DNA of 64,000 bases from Euphorbia lathyris (GCF_963576675.1 NC_088911.1:62209756-62273755); one strand, 5' to 3'; shown: positions 9,629 through 23,144, counted from the first letter of the stretch. The notes: generated from the sequence alone by a model not told the origin. Translations and numbers: made by a program.

Positions 9629-12589
9629 CTACTTCTTCTTCTTCAGACTGTCTTCAGCTTGATACTTGCCTTTTCCTTTATCTTTACTTCCTGATGCACC
9701 ACCGGCGTGCTGAGTTCCACCTTGGCTTTTCTCCCCCGTTTTGCCATCATCGGGAGGAGGAGGAATGAAGGTATCATTTCTAGCAGTAGCAGACAGAGCG
9801 TTGGAATAACGCTTCAACCTTCTTGTACTTTCACTCAGGCCATCAATAACTGGAACACAATCATCTTGAATAGTTCGAGGAACCCGTAGGGAGCTACTCA
9901 GCATGCTGATGAGACACTCATGAGATTTGCTGATCCAGGAGATGGACTCAGTTAGCTGGGCAAAGGATTGATGGTACATTTTGAGCAGAGTTGAGTCATA
10001 GAATTGGCGTTGAGCATTGGTGTAGCGTACTGAGCGAAGGATGGTTTGTGAGAAGCTCAGAAGTGTTTCATTAGTGATGGGGTCAACATCCATCTTTTCT
10101 TTGTTGACATTGAGAAGACGCACAGGTTCACTCAGTTGATCAATGGTACACTGAGAAGTGGAGGAAACCAATTCACGTGTGCAGCTCAGGTCAGAGGTCA
10201 ACTTGGAGAAATATTGCTCTAACTCAGCAGAAGTGGCATACTCAGGATGAACCGAAGATCCAATGTTGTCCAGATCTGTGGTCAGCTTAGCAAAGTGATC
10301 CTTAAGCTCAGTAGAAGTAGCATACCCCGGATGTACTTCAGATAGAGTCTGGATTTTACCTTCAATTGTATTTATGTGGTTGACCAGCATGAGCAAAAAT
10401 TCAGTCAGCTTGGCAATTTGGTCTTGCTTGGGTTGCTGTGTCTGGACCGTGGTCATTACACTTATGATATCTTTGAGACTCCGAATTTTGCTCAGAAGCT
10501 GAGTGATGGATGAAATTTGGGAGGACTCAATATTCGCAGACCCAGCAACATCAGCATGAGGAGGATTCAAATCCTGAAGAAGAGACTGAGCAGAGGCAAT
10601 GATTCTGCGCCCAGACTCAGTGGCACTTAGATAGGCAAATTGGCCAGCAGGATTGGACTCAGAGGCTGGAATTGAAGTTGAGCTTGAAGGTGGTGGACTT
10701 GGCTACTTGGTAGTTTGGCTAGGTTGGTCAATTGTTGGTCCTGGTGGTAGCTCAGTATGAGGAACTGAGTGCTCAACATCCTGTGTATTTTGAGTTTGAG
10801 GGGAAGGACTTATAGAGATGTTGACCGGCTCAATATGAGGTGGAAGTTGAGCAGGTTGTTTCATAGTTGGCTCCCCGTCTTGAGAAACTTGGACTTCGAG
10901 CTCTTGCTCGGCAGAATTTGGATGTTCCAGAGTCTTGGCTTGTTCCTCAAGAGGAGTAACAGAGGCTTGATTTTGCACAGAGTCCTTAGGAGGAGACTCA
11001 GTATCATGTGAGAAGTATTTGAACTGGATATCGTAGAGGTCAGTAAGTGGCTCTCGAGGTGGGGAATCATCCAGAAGATCAATAGGTTTTTGCTTGTGTG
11101 CCTTCTTCTTAAGTCTTCGATATTTCTTAGCTTTTGGTGGTGAAGGATCAGCTTGAATATCTTCACTGGAGCTAGACGATGATTTTTCCAAAAGTTCATC
11201 ATTCCCTGGTTGTTCAGCATTTTCCTCCTGATGTTGCTCAACATCATCTGGCTCAGCATGATCTGCTTCCTCAGTGTCAGGCTGAGTGGCATTATTGCTC
11301 TGTTCTCTCTCTTCTGGCACAACAAGGGTTTTTTCAATGTCAATCCCAAGGCTTTTGACGAAGTGTGACTGGGGAGTGACAATCCAGTTGAGGGGGTCAG
11401 CTTCAACAATTTTCAAACCAGAGCTTTTTCTTCTCTGTAAAGGTGGATCTGGTGTTTCTTCATTCTTTTCTTCGGGCTCAGCTTGCCTTTTTCTCTTCTC
11501 GACTGACTTAGGTGTAACCTGAGTTTGGTCAGCATCAACTTGCTTCCCCTTAGACACTGCTCGTACCTTCCTTGGGACAGTATCAACATCTTTTGAGCAC
11601 GTTTCAAGTGCTTTTCTCTTCTTCTTTGTTGTTGCTGGCTCAGCAGACTTAGCAGTAGCTTTCTTTCCTTTAGGTTCTACTTCTTGCTCATCTTCTACTT
11701 CTTGCTCAGCATTGTTTTCTTCCTCATCTTCCTCAGCACCTTCAGTCCCCTTCAAAGGTTGGTTGAATAACAACCCGAACAGCAGAGCCGCTATGATTTC
11801 ACTTCCCAAACTGTCAGTCTCATTGATGGTCTCTATTTTCTGATCCTCGAGGATTTTGGTGATTAGAGAGCCTAGTCTGAGTTTCTTACCTCCCCGTTGA
11901 AGTGCACCAACCAGGAACATAGGCATATTGAGTGGGTTGTAGGTTAGCATGTGCTATATGAAGCACTGCTCGAAGTTGGAGGCCAACGATGCTGAGCTGA
12001 GCTTTGGGAAGATGAAGTTAGTCAATATGTAATGAGCCATCTTCTGATTTTGGCCCATACAGGTACTGGGTATTTCTCCCTTGTGATTCTTTGGCTTACA
12101 AAATCCCTTGACATGGTCAAGCTTTTCTTTGGTTGTCCTAAACTCTTTCCCTTCTTCTGGCAGGTTTAGTAGGGTTGCTAAGTAAGATGGGGTGATTGTT
12201 ATCTTGTGCCCCTTGACGGAAGTTTCCAGGTAGTCAGCATCTTCTTCGTCGATATAAAGATTGGAGTAAAATTCCCTAACTAACCTAGGATAGGTTTTTC
12301 CAGAGAGAGAGAAGAGTCCTACCCATTCATTCTTCTCAATCCACTCACGGAAGGGTTTTTTAGTGGTGATGAAGCTCGGAGAGAACCATCTGCATTTCAG
12401 AACTTCCAGATTATTGACCTTCTTGTGAACTTTGACCATGTTCCTTTCCCTGGGCTTCTTTGAAGAGCTTGCTGGGTCAGCTTGAGGGTTTTTGTTCGGA
12501 GTTTGGTTAAGCTGAGGAGGAGATTTTGGATTTTCATCGGTGTGATGTTTACCGGAATCACCACCGGAGATATTTTGAGGGTTCGACAT
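9629..12589 (-). pseudogene. Sire-1 third ORF (extra ORF downstream of pol), two stop codons
   Basis: From the ATG at 12589 a single minus-strand frame of about 986 codons reaches a stop at 9629, broken only by TAG codons at 11954-11956 and 10703-10705. Residues ~1-210 form a globular domain (KNEWVGLFSLSG, LVREFYSNLYIDEEDADYL, ITPSYLATLLNLP) resembling the 'putative plant transposon protein' domain found in many plant repeat proteins. The middle is acidic and Pro/Gln-rich with basic nuclear-localisation-like clusters (KKKRKALE, KKYRRLKKKAHK). The C-terminal ~310 residues look helical (SSITQLLSKIRSLKDIIS, LMLVNHINTIEGKIQTL) and end in a Lys-rich tail. No convincing membrane segment or signal peptide is visible, unlike the env-like proteins proposed for some Sireviruses. 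A homologous, diverged copy is at 62229-64000. Function is unknown. Confidence 0.75.
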
Positions 12590-12600
12590 TTTCTTCTCAG

Positions 12601-12705
12601 AGATTCTTAGGAATTTTGAAATTTAGAGAGAGAGGAATTCGAATGCCAAAAGATTCAAGCGTAAGGAGGATTAAGTGGGAAATCTTCCACTATTTATAGA
12701 GATTG
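12601..12705 (-). promoter_or_regulatory. TATA-like promoter and leader for the Sire-1 third ORF
   Basis: On the minus strand TCTATAAATA lies at 12691-12700, about 100 nt before the ATG at 12589. Spacing allows a transcription start about 30 nt downstream and a leader of roughly 70 nt with no upstream ATG of note. This suggests the third ORF could be expressed from its own internal promoter instead of from the LTR transcript. It is a sequence-only prediction. Confidence 0.45.
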
Positions 12706-12936
12706 AAATCGATCCTATTCGTTGAACTAGCCGTTTCACCTTGGGACGTTCAATCGACAGAGCTTCTATCATTTATGACATGTTCGACGCATGGGTTTAT
12801 TGCTTACGTTATCCTAGATGCTATTTATTACACGTGTTAGCATTTAATGGTGCAAGTGGGCTTTTACTCAGTTTTGCTAGAATTCAAAGCATTTGTGATA
12901 TTGAGTACCTAGTTCTATGTAAATGAATTTCTTCTC
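12706..12936. other. Spacer between Sire-1 pol and third ORF
   Basis: This short region between the truncated pol end and the TATA box at 12700 has no supported reading frame. It begins right where the RNase H domain is cut short, so it probably contains a deletion junction. Confidence 0.4.
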
Positions 12937-15900
12937 TTAGTAACTTGGCATAGGATAGTCACATTTGATCTCTATTGTTTCTGTTTTTACTCCATAATCT
13001 TCAAGTTGTTGCTTAATCCATAGAACTTTTGCAACACAGCTTCCAGCAGCTACGTACTTAGCTTCAGTTGTAGACAAGGCAACTGATGACTGCTTCTTAC
13101 TGAACCAAGATACTAGACAGCTTCCAAGGAAGTGACATCCTCCTGAAGTACTTTTACGTTCTAGCTTATCTCGTCCATAGTTAGCATCAGTATATCCAAT
13201 GAGTGTGAAGTCATTTGAGGTTGGATACCATAAACCTGCATCAACTGAGCTCTGCAAATATCTAAAAATTCTTTTTACAGCGATTAGGTGAGATTCCCTG
13301 GGGCCAGCTTGATATTTTGCACAATAACATACTGAGTACTGTATATCAGGTCTACTAGCCGTGAGATAAAGTAAGGAGCCTATCATACCTCGATAAAGTT
13401 TACTATCTATTGACTTACTTTTCTCATCTTTGCATAGGACAGTATCAATACCCATGGGGGTTGATATGGGTTTGCAATCTTTCATATCGAATTTCTTTAA
13501 CATCTCTTTGGTGTACTTGGACTGACTTATGAAGATGTCATTCTTACCTTGCTTAATTTGAAGTCCAAGGAAGAAGTTGAGTTCACCCATCATGGACATC
13601 TCGAACTCAGTTTGCATCTGTTTGCTAAATTCTTGACACAAGGATTCATCAGTAGCACCAAATATTATATCATCTACATAGATTTGTGCAAGTAGGAAAT
13701 GTTTACCCTTTTTCTTAATGAACAAGGTTGTGTCAGCTTTTCCTCTGACATAGTTCCTGGTCAGCAGGAAGTTGGTCAATCTCTCATACCAAGCTCTTGG
13801 AGCTTGCTTCAGGCCATATAGGGCCTTCTTGAGTTTATAAACATGGTTTGGAAATTTTGGATCTTCAAACCCATGAGGTTGATTAACATATACTTCCTCG
13901 TTTATAAAGCCATTAAGAAATGCACTTTTAACATCCATTTGGTATAATTTAAAGTTCATAAAACTAGCATAGGCACACAATATTCGTATAGCTTCTAGCC
14001 TAGCCACTGGTGCAAAAGTTTCACCATAGTCAATACCCTCTTGCTGACTATAGCCTTGGGCTACAAGTCGAGCTTTGTTTCTGACTACGTTTCCATGCTC
14101 ATCTAGTTTGTTTCTAAAGACCCACTTAGTTCCTATGGGCTTTTGATTCCTAGGCTTAGGCACTAAATCCCATACCTCATTCCTGGTGAATTGATCAAGC
14201 TCTTCTTGCATAGCATTGATCCAATATTCATCGTGCTCAGCATCAGCGAAATTCTTTGGCTCATGCATTGAGACGAAGGCGACATTGCTGAGGAACTTCC
14301 TAAGTTGATCTCTTGTCATCAACTTGTTGTCAGCAGCATCAAAAATGGATTTCTCTGAGTGTCCTCTTGGAATTTTTATTTCCTTGGGTAATGTTGAGTC
14401 GTTTGGAACTGGTGTTTCTGCAATCTCTACAGGAATAGATTGGTCAGCAAATGTAATTTCAACTTCTTGCTTACCTTTGGTTAGCCCTTGTATTGATGAC
14501 ACAGAGGCTTCTGGTTGATCAGCGGAAGCTGAGCTTGGTTCATCTTCTTCGAGCTGAGCTAACTTTCCTGTAGGGTCAGCTTCATCGAACTCAATATGTA
14601 CAGACTCTTCTACAACCTGAGTTCTTTTATTATATACTTTATATGCTTTACTGTTTGTTGAGTACCTTAAAAAGATTGCTTCGTCAGCTTTAGCATCAAA
14701 TTTTCCAAGGTTATCCTTTGTATTGAGTATAAAACACTTACACCCAAAGGCACGAAAGTAGCCAATGTTGGGCTTTCGTCCTTTCCAAAGTTCATATAGG
14801 GTTTTCTTAAGTATAAGTCTAACTAGAGCCCTATTCAGTATGTAGCATGCTGTGTGGACATCTTCACCCCAGAAGTACTTTGGAAGCCTATTTTCACTCA
14901 GCATGGTTCTAGCAATTTCGACAATAGTTCTGTTCTTCCTTTCAACAACCCCATTCTGTTGAGGTGTTCTGGGAGCAGAGAAATTGTGGTCAATACCACT
15001 GGTTTCACAGAATTCGTCAAACTGTTGGTTTTTGAATTCTCCACCATTCTCACTTCTAATATGAGCTACTTTTAGGTCTTTGTCAATTTCAAGCTTTTTA
15101 ATCAATGTGGTAAACATCTCAAATGTTTCATCCTTGCTACTCAGCAAGATGATCCAAGTGTACCGAGAGAAATCGTCTACAATGACCAAGGAAAATTTCT
15201 TACCTCCCAAGCTGAGTGGCTGGATAGGTCCGAAAAGATCCAAGTGTAGTAATTCCAATGGTCTCTTGGTTGAGACAATATTTTTACTTTGAAATGACTT
15301 CTTTGTTTGTTTGCCCTGCTGACAAGCTTTACACAATTGATCTTTTTCAAATTTTAATTTGGGTAAACCCTCAACCAATTGCTTTCTAGCTAATTTGGCA
15401 AGAAGGTCCATGCTGACATGCCCAAGTCTTCTATGCCATAGCCAGGAGTTATCCTCTTTAGACACTAAGCATATATTGTTAGAAAACTGTTTTTCTAAAT
15501 TTAGCATGTATACATTGTCTACACGAGGGGCAGTTAATATCAATTCATTTGTATTTCCCTCGAGTATTTGACACTTAGTGTCATCAAATACAACCTTTCT
15601 GCCGCTTTTGCAAAGCTGAGCTACACTCAGCAGATTGTATTTAAGACCTTTAACTAGGGAGACTGACTCAATAGTTGGGTTACCTCCGATAGAACCTGAG
15701 CCGACTATCTTACCCTTCTTATTGTCTCCAAAGCTTACATTACCACCTCGTTTAAGCTCTAGTGTGATGAATTGTGTTTCATCACCCGTCATGTGCCTTG
15801 AGCATGCGCTGTCTATGTACCAAAGTTTTGACTTCTCCACGCATGTCAAGCTGACCTCATTGTTGTGTTCCTCCTGGTCAGATTCATTAGAGAGGTCAGC

Positions 15901-16191
15901 TTGCCCAGATTGAGAGTGATCAGCATCATCGGCCATGAAGCATATGTTTGCCGTTCCATTTGCATCAGCTTCGGATGATGTTGACTCATCATTGTCAATC
16001 CATGTTGCTACCATTGCTTTTTTTATTTCCCTTCTTATCCCTTTTGAGGTTTGGGCAGCTTGACTTGATGTGCCCAGTTTGGTGGCACTCAAAGCATGTG
16101 ACAGATTTGGAGCCGTCCTTCTTATATTTGTCACTGGACTCAGCTTTGTACCTGTCACCTCTTTTGTATGGCCGTTTGCTGTTTCTGTCAT
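12937..16191 (-). pseudogene. Sire-1 pol: protease, integrase, reverse transcriptase, truncated RNase H
   Basis: This is an open frame of 1084 codons. Motifs in order are: aspartic protease DSACSRHM near residue 127; GAG-pre-integrase WLWHRRLGH; integrase core with [24 protein letters not shown] and [13 protein letters not shown]; reverse transcriptase ([37 protein letters not shown]) with catalytic YVDD in IYVDDIIFG; and Copia RNase H (STTEAKYVA). The frame stops soon after IKCDY, where roughly the last 100 residues of RNase H should follow, so the 3' end of pol is deleted. The protein would be cut by its own protease in virus-like particles. The frame is entered from gag and has no distinct start. 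Confidence 0.9.
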
Positions 16192-17010
16192 TTCTTCTGA
16201 ACAACTTCTTCATCTTTCTAGTGAACATAGCCATTTCCTCATCATCAGTTGACTCAGCTTCTGTGGAGTCAGCTTTCATCACTAGTGATTTCTGTTTCTT
16301 ATCTTCAGATTTTTCTTTAGCTTCAAAGTTTTTCATAGAGATCTCATGGGTCAGCAAGGATCCGATCAGCTCATCATATTTGTAGGTAGTCAAGTTCTGA
16401 GCTTTTTCTACAGCTGTTTTCTTTGCTTGACAGCTCTTAGGCAGACTTCTCAGGATTTTATTCACCTGTTCCTCTTCAGTGAAGTTCTTTACAAGTCTTT
16501 TGAGCTCATTTATGATGTTTGTGAATCTTGAGTTCATTTCTGAGATGTCTTCGTTCTCGTTCATCTCGAACAGCTCGTAGAGTCTCATATGCTGATTGAC
16601 TTTGGACTCCTTAACCTTACTTGTGCCTTCATAAGTCACTTCCAGCTTCTTCCAAATCTCCTGTGCTGACTCACAACCTGAAATCTTATTGTATTCTGCA
16701 GCATCTAAAGCACAGTGAAGCATATTTATAGCCGAAGCATTATTTTATAATTTTTTAGGTCATCCTCTGTCCACTCAGCTTCACTCTTAACAACTTTCTC
16801 ATTGTTAACAGTTTTATATGGCATATGTGGACCTTGAACAATTGCAAGCCATGCACTCATGTTTGTGGCTTGAATAAAGTTTTTCATCCTATGCTTCCAG
16901 AATGTATAATTCGACCCAAAGAATAGGGGAGGCCTAGTAATTGATAATCCCTGAGGGAGTATATGTGTTGTTTGGTTTCCTGGTAGGAAACGAGTGCTAT
17001 TCTCAGCCAT
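15995..17010 (-). pseudogene. Sire-1 gag (frameshifted)
   Basis: The N-terminal part (ATG at 17010) has the Copia gag signature FFGSNYTFWKHRMKNFIQA. After about 94 codons an apparent 1-base loss in an A run near 16745 moves the frame, and the rest is read from 16723: the UBN2-type capsid region (SAQEIWKKLEVTYEG, LRSLPKSC) and a zinc knuckle [14 protein letters not shown], which has the C-x2-C-x4-H-x4-C pattern for RNA binding. Gag and pol overlap in different frames around an A7 run (T7 at 16018-16024 on the plus strand). This is either a second indel or a shift site. Gag forms the particle shell in intact relatives. Confidence 0.85.
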
Positions 17011-17056
17011 TTATGGGGATCCGCTCAAGATAGTTATATCTTTGAGTAGTGAGCTT

Positions 17057-17073
17057 AGGCTCTGATACCCACT
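17057..17073 (-). other. Sire-1 primer binding site
   Basis: Just inside the 5' LTR the minus strand reads AGTGGGTATCAGAGCC. This matches the tRNA-iMet-type primer site of plant Copia elements (TGGTATCAGAGC) with one changed base. Confidence 0.75.
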
Positions 17074-18637
<1,564 letters not shown>

Positions 18638-18642
18638 GACTA
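18638..18642. repeat. Target site duplication of Sire-1 (right)
   Basis: GACTA, identical to 7674-7678. Confidence 0.9.
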
Positions 18643-20244
18643 GATAGAATGCTATGCCAAACAAATGATGGATTTTGCCCAATTAACGCGCGTGTAAAAT
18701 CAGTGGCTGGGTAATAGCGGGCTTTTAATACCCGTACTATAAGGGAATCCAGGTTTTGGATCAGTCGCCATGCTTACTTTGCAAGTAAGGCTTCATTAGA
18801 AGCTCGAATACGGCGGAAACCCAAGCCACCTTGACCCTTAGGTACACATAATCGTTCATACCTCATCCAATGAATACGAGAGCCCGTTCTACTGTCAGAA
18901 TGCCACCAAAATTTATTTATCATTTTCTCAATCTCCTCACAGAACTGATCAGGAAGTAAGAACATACTCATCACATACGTCGGGATGGATTGAAGTATTG
19001 ATTTGATAAGGACTTCTTTTCCGGCCCGTGAAATAAATTTTGCCATCCAATCATTAATTCGGTTTCGTATCCTACCTTTGAGAAAACCGAAAGTCAGCAT
19101 TCTGTTTCGTCCCACAACAGTCGGTGCTCCCAAATAAAACCCAAGTTCCTAAACTTCTTGTATTCTTAATATCAATACAGACACATTTCGATCCAAGGTG
19201 CTAGTATTTGAGCTAAAGAAGAGAGCCGATTTATCAAAATTAATACACTGACCTGATGCTCATTCATAAGCCTAAAGACATTGATAATTTCCCATGGTCT
19301 CCCTCGCCGTAGTCCGAAAAAGTAGGTAACTGTCATCAGTGAAGAAAAGATGAGAGATATGTGGGGCCGAACGAGCCACTTGACATCCATGGATATCCCC
19401 TATACATTCGTTGGCATGTAATAAAGCATATAACCCCTCAGCGCATATCAGGAAAAGGAACGGACTGAGCGGGTCGCCTTGTCTAATTCCACGTGATGGT
19501 GTAATCAGGCCTATTTATCTTTCGTCCTGCAGGATCGTGTAGCTGATTGATTCCACACACATCTTCATCCAACCTATCCATTGATCATTAAACCCCCAGT
19601 CTACTAAGCATATCCCATAACAATTTCCACTTAACTCGATCATACGCCTTACTCATATCAAGCTTCAAGGCTGCAGTTCCATGTTTCCCTTGCCTTTAAT
19701 TTTTTAGGTGATGAATAACCTCAAATGCGACCACCATATTGTCTGATATTAACCGTTCTTTTAGGAATGCACTCCGATTAATCGATATGATAGATGGGAG
19801 AATCTCTTTAAAGCGGTTAGCCATCATCTTAGAAACAATTTGGAAGAGCACATTACATAAAGCAATAGGCCAGAGATCAGTCACTTTCTTAGCATGCGCC
19901 TTTTTGGGTATGAGGACTATTATTGTATCATTTAGGTGTGGTGGAAACTGATGATGCTTGAGATATGCTAAGCAATCTGAAATCATATCTGCCCCAATGA
20001 TACTCCAAAAGCGTTGGAAGAATGCTGGGTCGGGGTGAATGGAAAAACATGCAGCCTTAACTTCATCAGCTTCAAACGGTCTTGTTAGAAATTGATTCTG
20101 CTCCTCTGGGACCCGATGTTGTACATTGGATAAAATTACTGAGTCCTCACTGCATTGGCTTGTAAATATATTCTGAAAATAATCTTGGAGAATGTCCTCC
20201 AAACCATTACCCCAGCTACATGTTACACCCTCATCATCTTTCAA
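18643..20244 (-). pseudogene. LINE reverse transcriptase remnant
   Basis: Broken minus-strand frames carry the non-LTR reverse transcriptase. At 20244-19696 the finger/palm start includes SDCLAYL, NDTIIVLIPKK, DLWPIALCNVLFQIVSKMMANR and an AFLKERLISDN segment. Around 19332-19343 the catalytic motif reads FTDD, with the two aspartates kept. At 19133-18774 the thumb/connection region has NDWMAKFISRAGKEVLIKS and GGLGFRRI. Stops and frameshifts separate these blocks. In intact LINEs this enzyme primes reverse transcription at the nicked target site. Confidence 0.85.
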
Positions 20245-20476
20245 TGCATTGACTGTATTATGTCATTTTTGGGATGAGGCATACACATGGAAGTATTTCG
20301 TATTGTTATCACCATCCTGGAGCCAATGGAGTTTAGCCCGTTGTTTCCAAAAGTCCTCCTGTTGTTGGATTACCTTCACATACCCATTTTTTTATTGTTT
20401 GAAATAATTCAAGTCTGATCTGATCTGTTCTACCCTTAAGTTCATCTGTTTATCATTGAAGTTGATTAATTTGGTG

Positions 20477-21358
20477 TTACAAATTTCCATTCAATGATCT
20501 GCTCCATTCCCGCAGGGCTGTAGTGCATCTCGCCAATTTGTTAGTACTGGATTGACCTGCACACATGTCCCAACCCGACCAAATTACTCTAAAACAGTTG
20601 TTGTCCCGCGTCCACAGGTTCTCAAATCGGAAGTGTTTCATACGAGGAGCCTGTATCCATGCTTTAAACTGCAATAACAAAGCCGAATGATCAGAACATA
20701 TCGATGTTATGTTTTTCGGAATAGAACTGCCAAATGCTTCCTTCCATATCGAATTAGCCACCGCCCAATCGAGCCTTTTATCAATCCATCGGTGTGTCCC
20801 TCTACCTGCTTCCCAAGTATATGGATATCCTTTCATGCGCAAGCTAGTAAGGCCACAATCTTCTAACGCTGATTGAAACCTTTCTAAGAGCCAATAAGGT
20901 CGTGTCGCACCTCCACGCTTGTCTGATGCATCTGCTATATCATTGAAATCCCCTATACAACACGAAGCTTGGCCATTAGACGTAGATAATGATCGAAGAA
21001 GTTGCCATGAGTCTCTCCTACGACTCCGCTCCGGGTAGCCATAAAAACCAGTTAGCCTCCATGATTGAATGTTAGGAATAGTTACTTGAGCATTAATATA
21101 ATTACAGGAGAACAATAGGATATTCACTGTAATGGTACTATGCGAGAGCAGTACAATTCCTCCACCATGTCTGTTACCATCAACCACATGAAAATTTTCA
21201 AAACCCAATTTCTTACACACAAGCAGAACCTTATCCTCTTTAATCATAGTTTCCATGAGAAATATAATTAAAGGCATGTGGACACGAACCAAGTCCCGAA
21301 GGACATTTACTGTTCGAGGGTTGCCCAATCCTCGACAGTTCCAACTTAGAAGACTCAT
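20477..21358 (-). pseudogene. LINE endonuclease domain (exo/endo/phosphatase fold)
   Basis: An open frame of 293 codons starts MSLLSWNCRGLGN, the usual start of plant L1 ORF2 endonuclease. Catalytic landmarks are present: the Asn in WNCRG, the Glu in METM, GDFND and the terminal SDHSALLL. The enzyme nicks the target DNA. The frame is open but ends before the reverse transcriptase, which lies in other frames, so ORF2 as a whole is dead. It directly follows the ORF1 remnant. Confidence 0.85.
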
Positions 21359-22397
21359 AACGCCCGGCGAACCTGGGCCCCAGGTCTCGCCTCCTTCCTA
21401 ATTTTCAGTTGACCAGGACAACTTGTTTCACATCCCATAAATTCATCCGACAATCGTGGACGTTTCGGGTCCAGTATGAGTATGTCGTTCAGGACTTTTG
21501 TTGATTGTGCTGAAGTTCGTGCAGTTGTAGGGGTAGTGGCCTTCTCAGTCTCATTTAGTGTATTTATTGTTAGTTGTAGGGGTAGTGTCCTTCTCAGTCT
21601 CATTTAGTGTATTTATTGTTACACCAATGCTAGCTGACGGAACTATAGCCTTATCAAACTTGGCCTCACGGAATTCCGGTTTTCTGGATTGATGCCCTAA
21701 GCCAGCTTCCAAATTTGCGTCCATTAGATGTTATTCCTCTGTCGAATAGGGTCGGACAACTCCATAGAAAAAGCAAAACTGAGGAAGTTGTTCATAACGA
21801 ACATTCACCCACAACTAGTCACTACCACTTCGTTTAATTTTCTGTACCGTCTTCAAGGCTTTCCTGACATCAGTAGTAATTTTGATTTGTAGATAATTCC
21901 TTCGGAGGCCTGTAAAATTCTTAGGATATGATTCTATGAATCTCCATAGTTGATTGCCAATTACCTTGCATTCATGTTCCGTTTGAAATCCAATAGATAA
22001 ATCCGATAATTTATCCCATATGATGAGGTCTGTTAAAGTTGGGTGAAGAGGTTGTTCCAAAATCTCAAGCTGTTTAATTATTAGAAGGTTTTGATTGAAG
22101 GGGGCCATCATTAATAACTCTTTTCATATCCAGTTCATGACAGAATTGGAATAGATATCTGCCATCCATATCCGTCTCAATGATAGTAACACCCTTAACC
22201 GACTGCCAGATTGCAGCAAGTGTTGTTTTCATTGATTCAAAGTGTGTTGGTTTTACAACAAGGAATTGTCCAACAATGAAGTAGGTTTGACGTTGATTAT
22301 CTGTCTGAAATACTTTCTCACTTAATTCCAACCCATCTTCGTCGCTATTAAGGCATAGCCTGGCATAATCATCAGCTAATCCTTTGTCTTTGTCCAT
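21359..22397 (-). pseudogene. LINE ORF1 remnant (DUF4283-like)
   Basis: ATG at 22397 opens a frame with the DUF4283 pattern (YFIVGQFLVVKPTHFESMKTT, MDGRYLFQF, INDGPL). The frame shifts near 22080-22110 and continues as NQNLLIIKQLE, IIWDKLSDLSIGF and YLQIKITTDVRKALK. The downstream CCHC zinc knuckle expected near the C-terminus was not recognised. ORF1 proteins bind LINE RNA. A short tandem repeat of the word ending TGTATTTATTGTTA (about 21535-21620) lies inside. Confidence 0.75.
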
Positions 22398-22720
22398 GAT
22401 CAGCGGTTACAGCGTTTGAAATATGGGTTTTTTCGTGATTTTTATGCGATTAGGGATAATATAGAATTTAAAGATGTGTGAGGGTTTTGGTTATTCTGGG
22501 TTTGATTATGCAACTGTGTGTTGGGTGCGCAATGGGGTTTGGTAATTCTGGGTAAAAAACGAGAGATTAATAGGGGTTTACGATTTGAGTAAAACGAAGA
22601 TTTGGGTTTTCTGGGTTTGCGATTTGGGTAAAACAGAGGATTAAGGTATGATAGGGGTTTACGGTTTGAGTAAAACGGTAGATTTGGGTAAAAAAGGAAG
22701 ATTAAGGGGCTAGCGAAAGA
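22398..22720. repeat. G/T-rich repeated words upstream of the LINE ORF1
   Basis: Imperfect repeats of GATTTGGGT(A)AAAAC and GGGGTTTACG(A/G)TTTGAGTAAAAC occur between 22550 and 22700. They lie either in the LINE 5' UTR (minus strand) or in the upstream region of the mTERF gene (plus strand). The boundary cannot be seen. Confidence 0.5.
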
Positions 22721-22879
22721 AGTATGGATGGTTCTCCAGTTGTATCCGACGATTCAGACCTAAAACACTCCAATAGGAGAGACCAACCAATTTCAAAGTA
22801 GGATCAAATTTGATGAAGCGGAGGGAGCGAATTCAATTTCAGAATAGAGAGAGAGAAGGAACGGAAAAACTCTCAGCCA

Positions 22880-23144
22880 TTTGCATTTCAGTAAAGCTAT
22901 ATGCTTGAAACAAAGAAACCCTAGCTAGAGAGCACAGGTAAGAGTATCGCATTCTAAATTGAACTTAATGTATGACTTGAATTGAATTGAATTTTGACAT
23001 GGTTACTAATAAGTCAAATGGTAATTAGTTTTTTATTTTTTGACAACTTGCATTGTTGATTTTAAAAGCAGCAAAAGTGTCGTCGTCGTATAAAGAAAGT
23101 GCAGTTGTGAAGATAAGGGAAGGAGATAGAAACTCCAATCCAAG
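22880..23144 (+). promoter_or_regulatory. Predicted mTERF gene leader with telo-box and 5' UTR intron
   Basis: AAACCCTAGC (about 22916-22925) resembles a plant telo-box. CACAG/GTAAGA near 22937 is a good splice donor, and an acceptor (TTTTAAAAGCAG) lies at about 23058-23069, giving a possible 130-bp intron in the 5' UTR. Both are predictions from sequence words. Confidence 0.4.

Noticed and set aside
15080..16385. Plus-strand ORFs of 60-145 codons opposite Sire-1 gag-pol
   Set aside because: They are shadows of the strongly supported minus-strand gag-pol frames.
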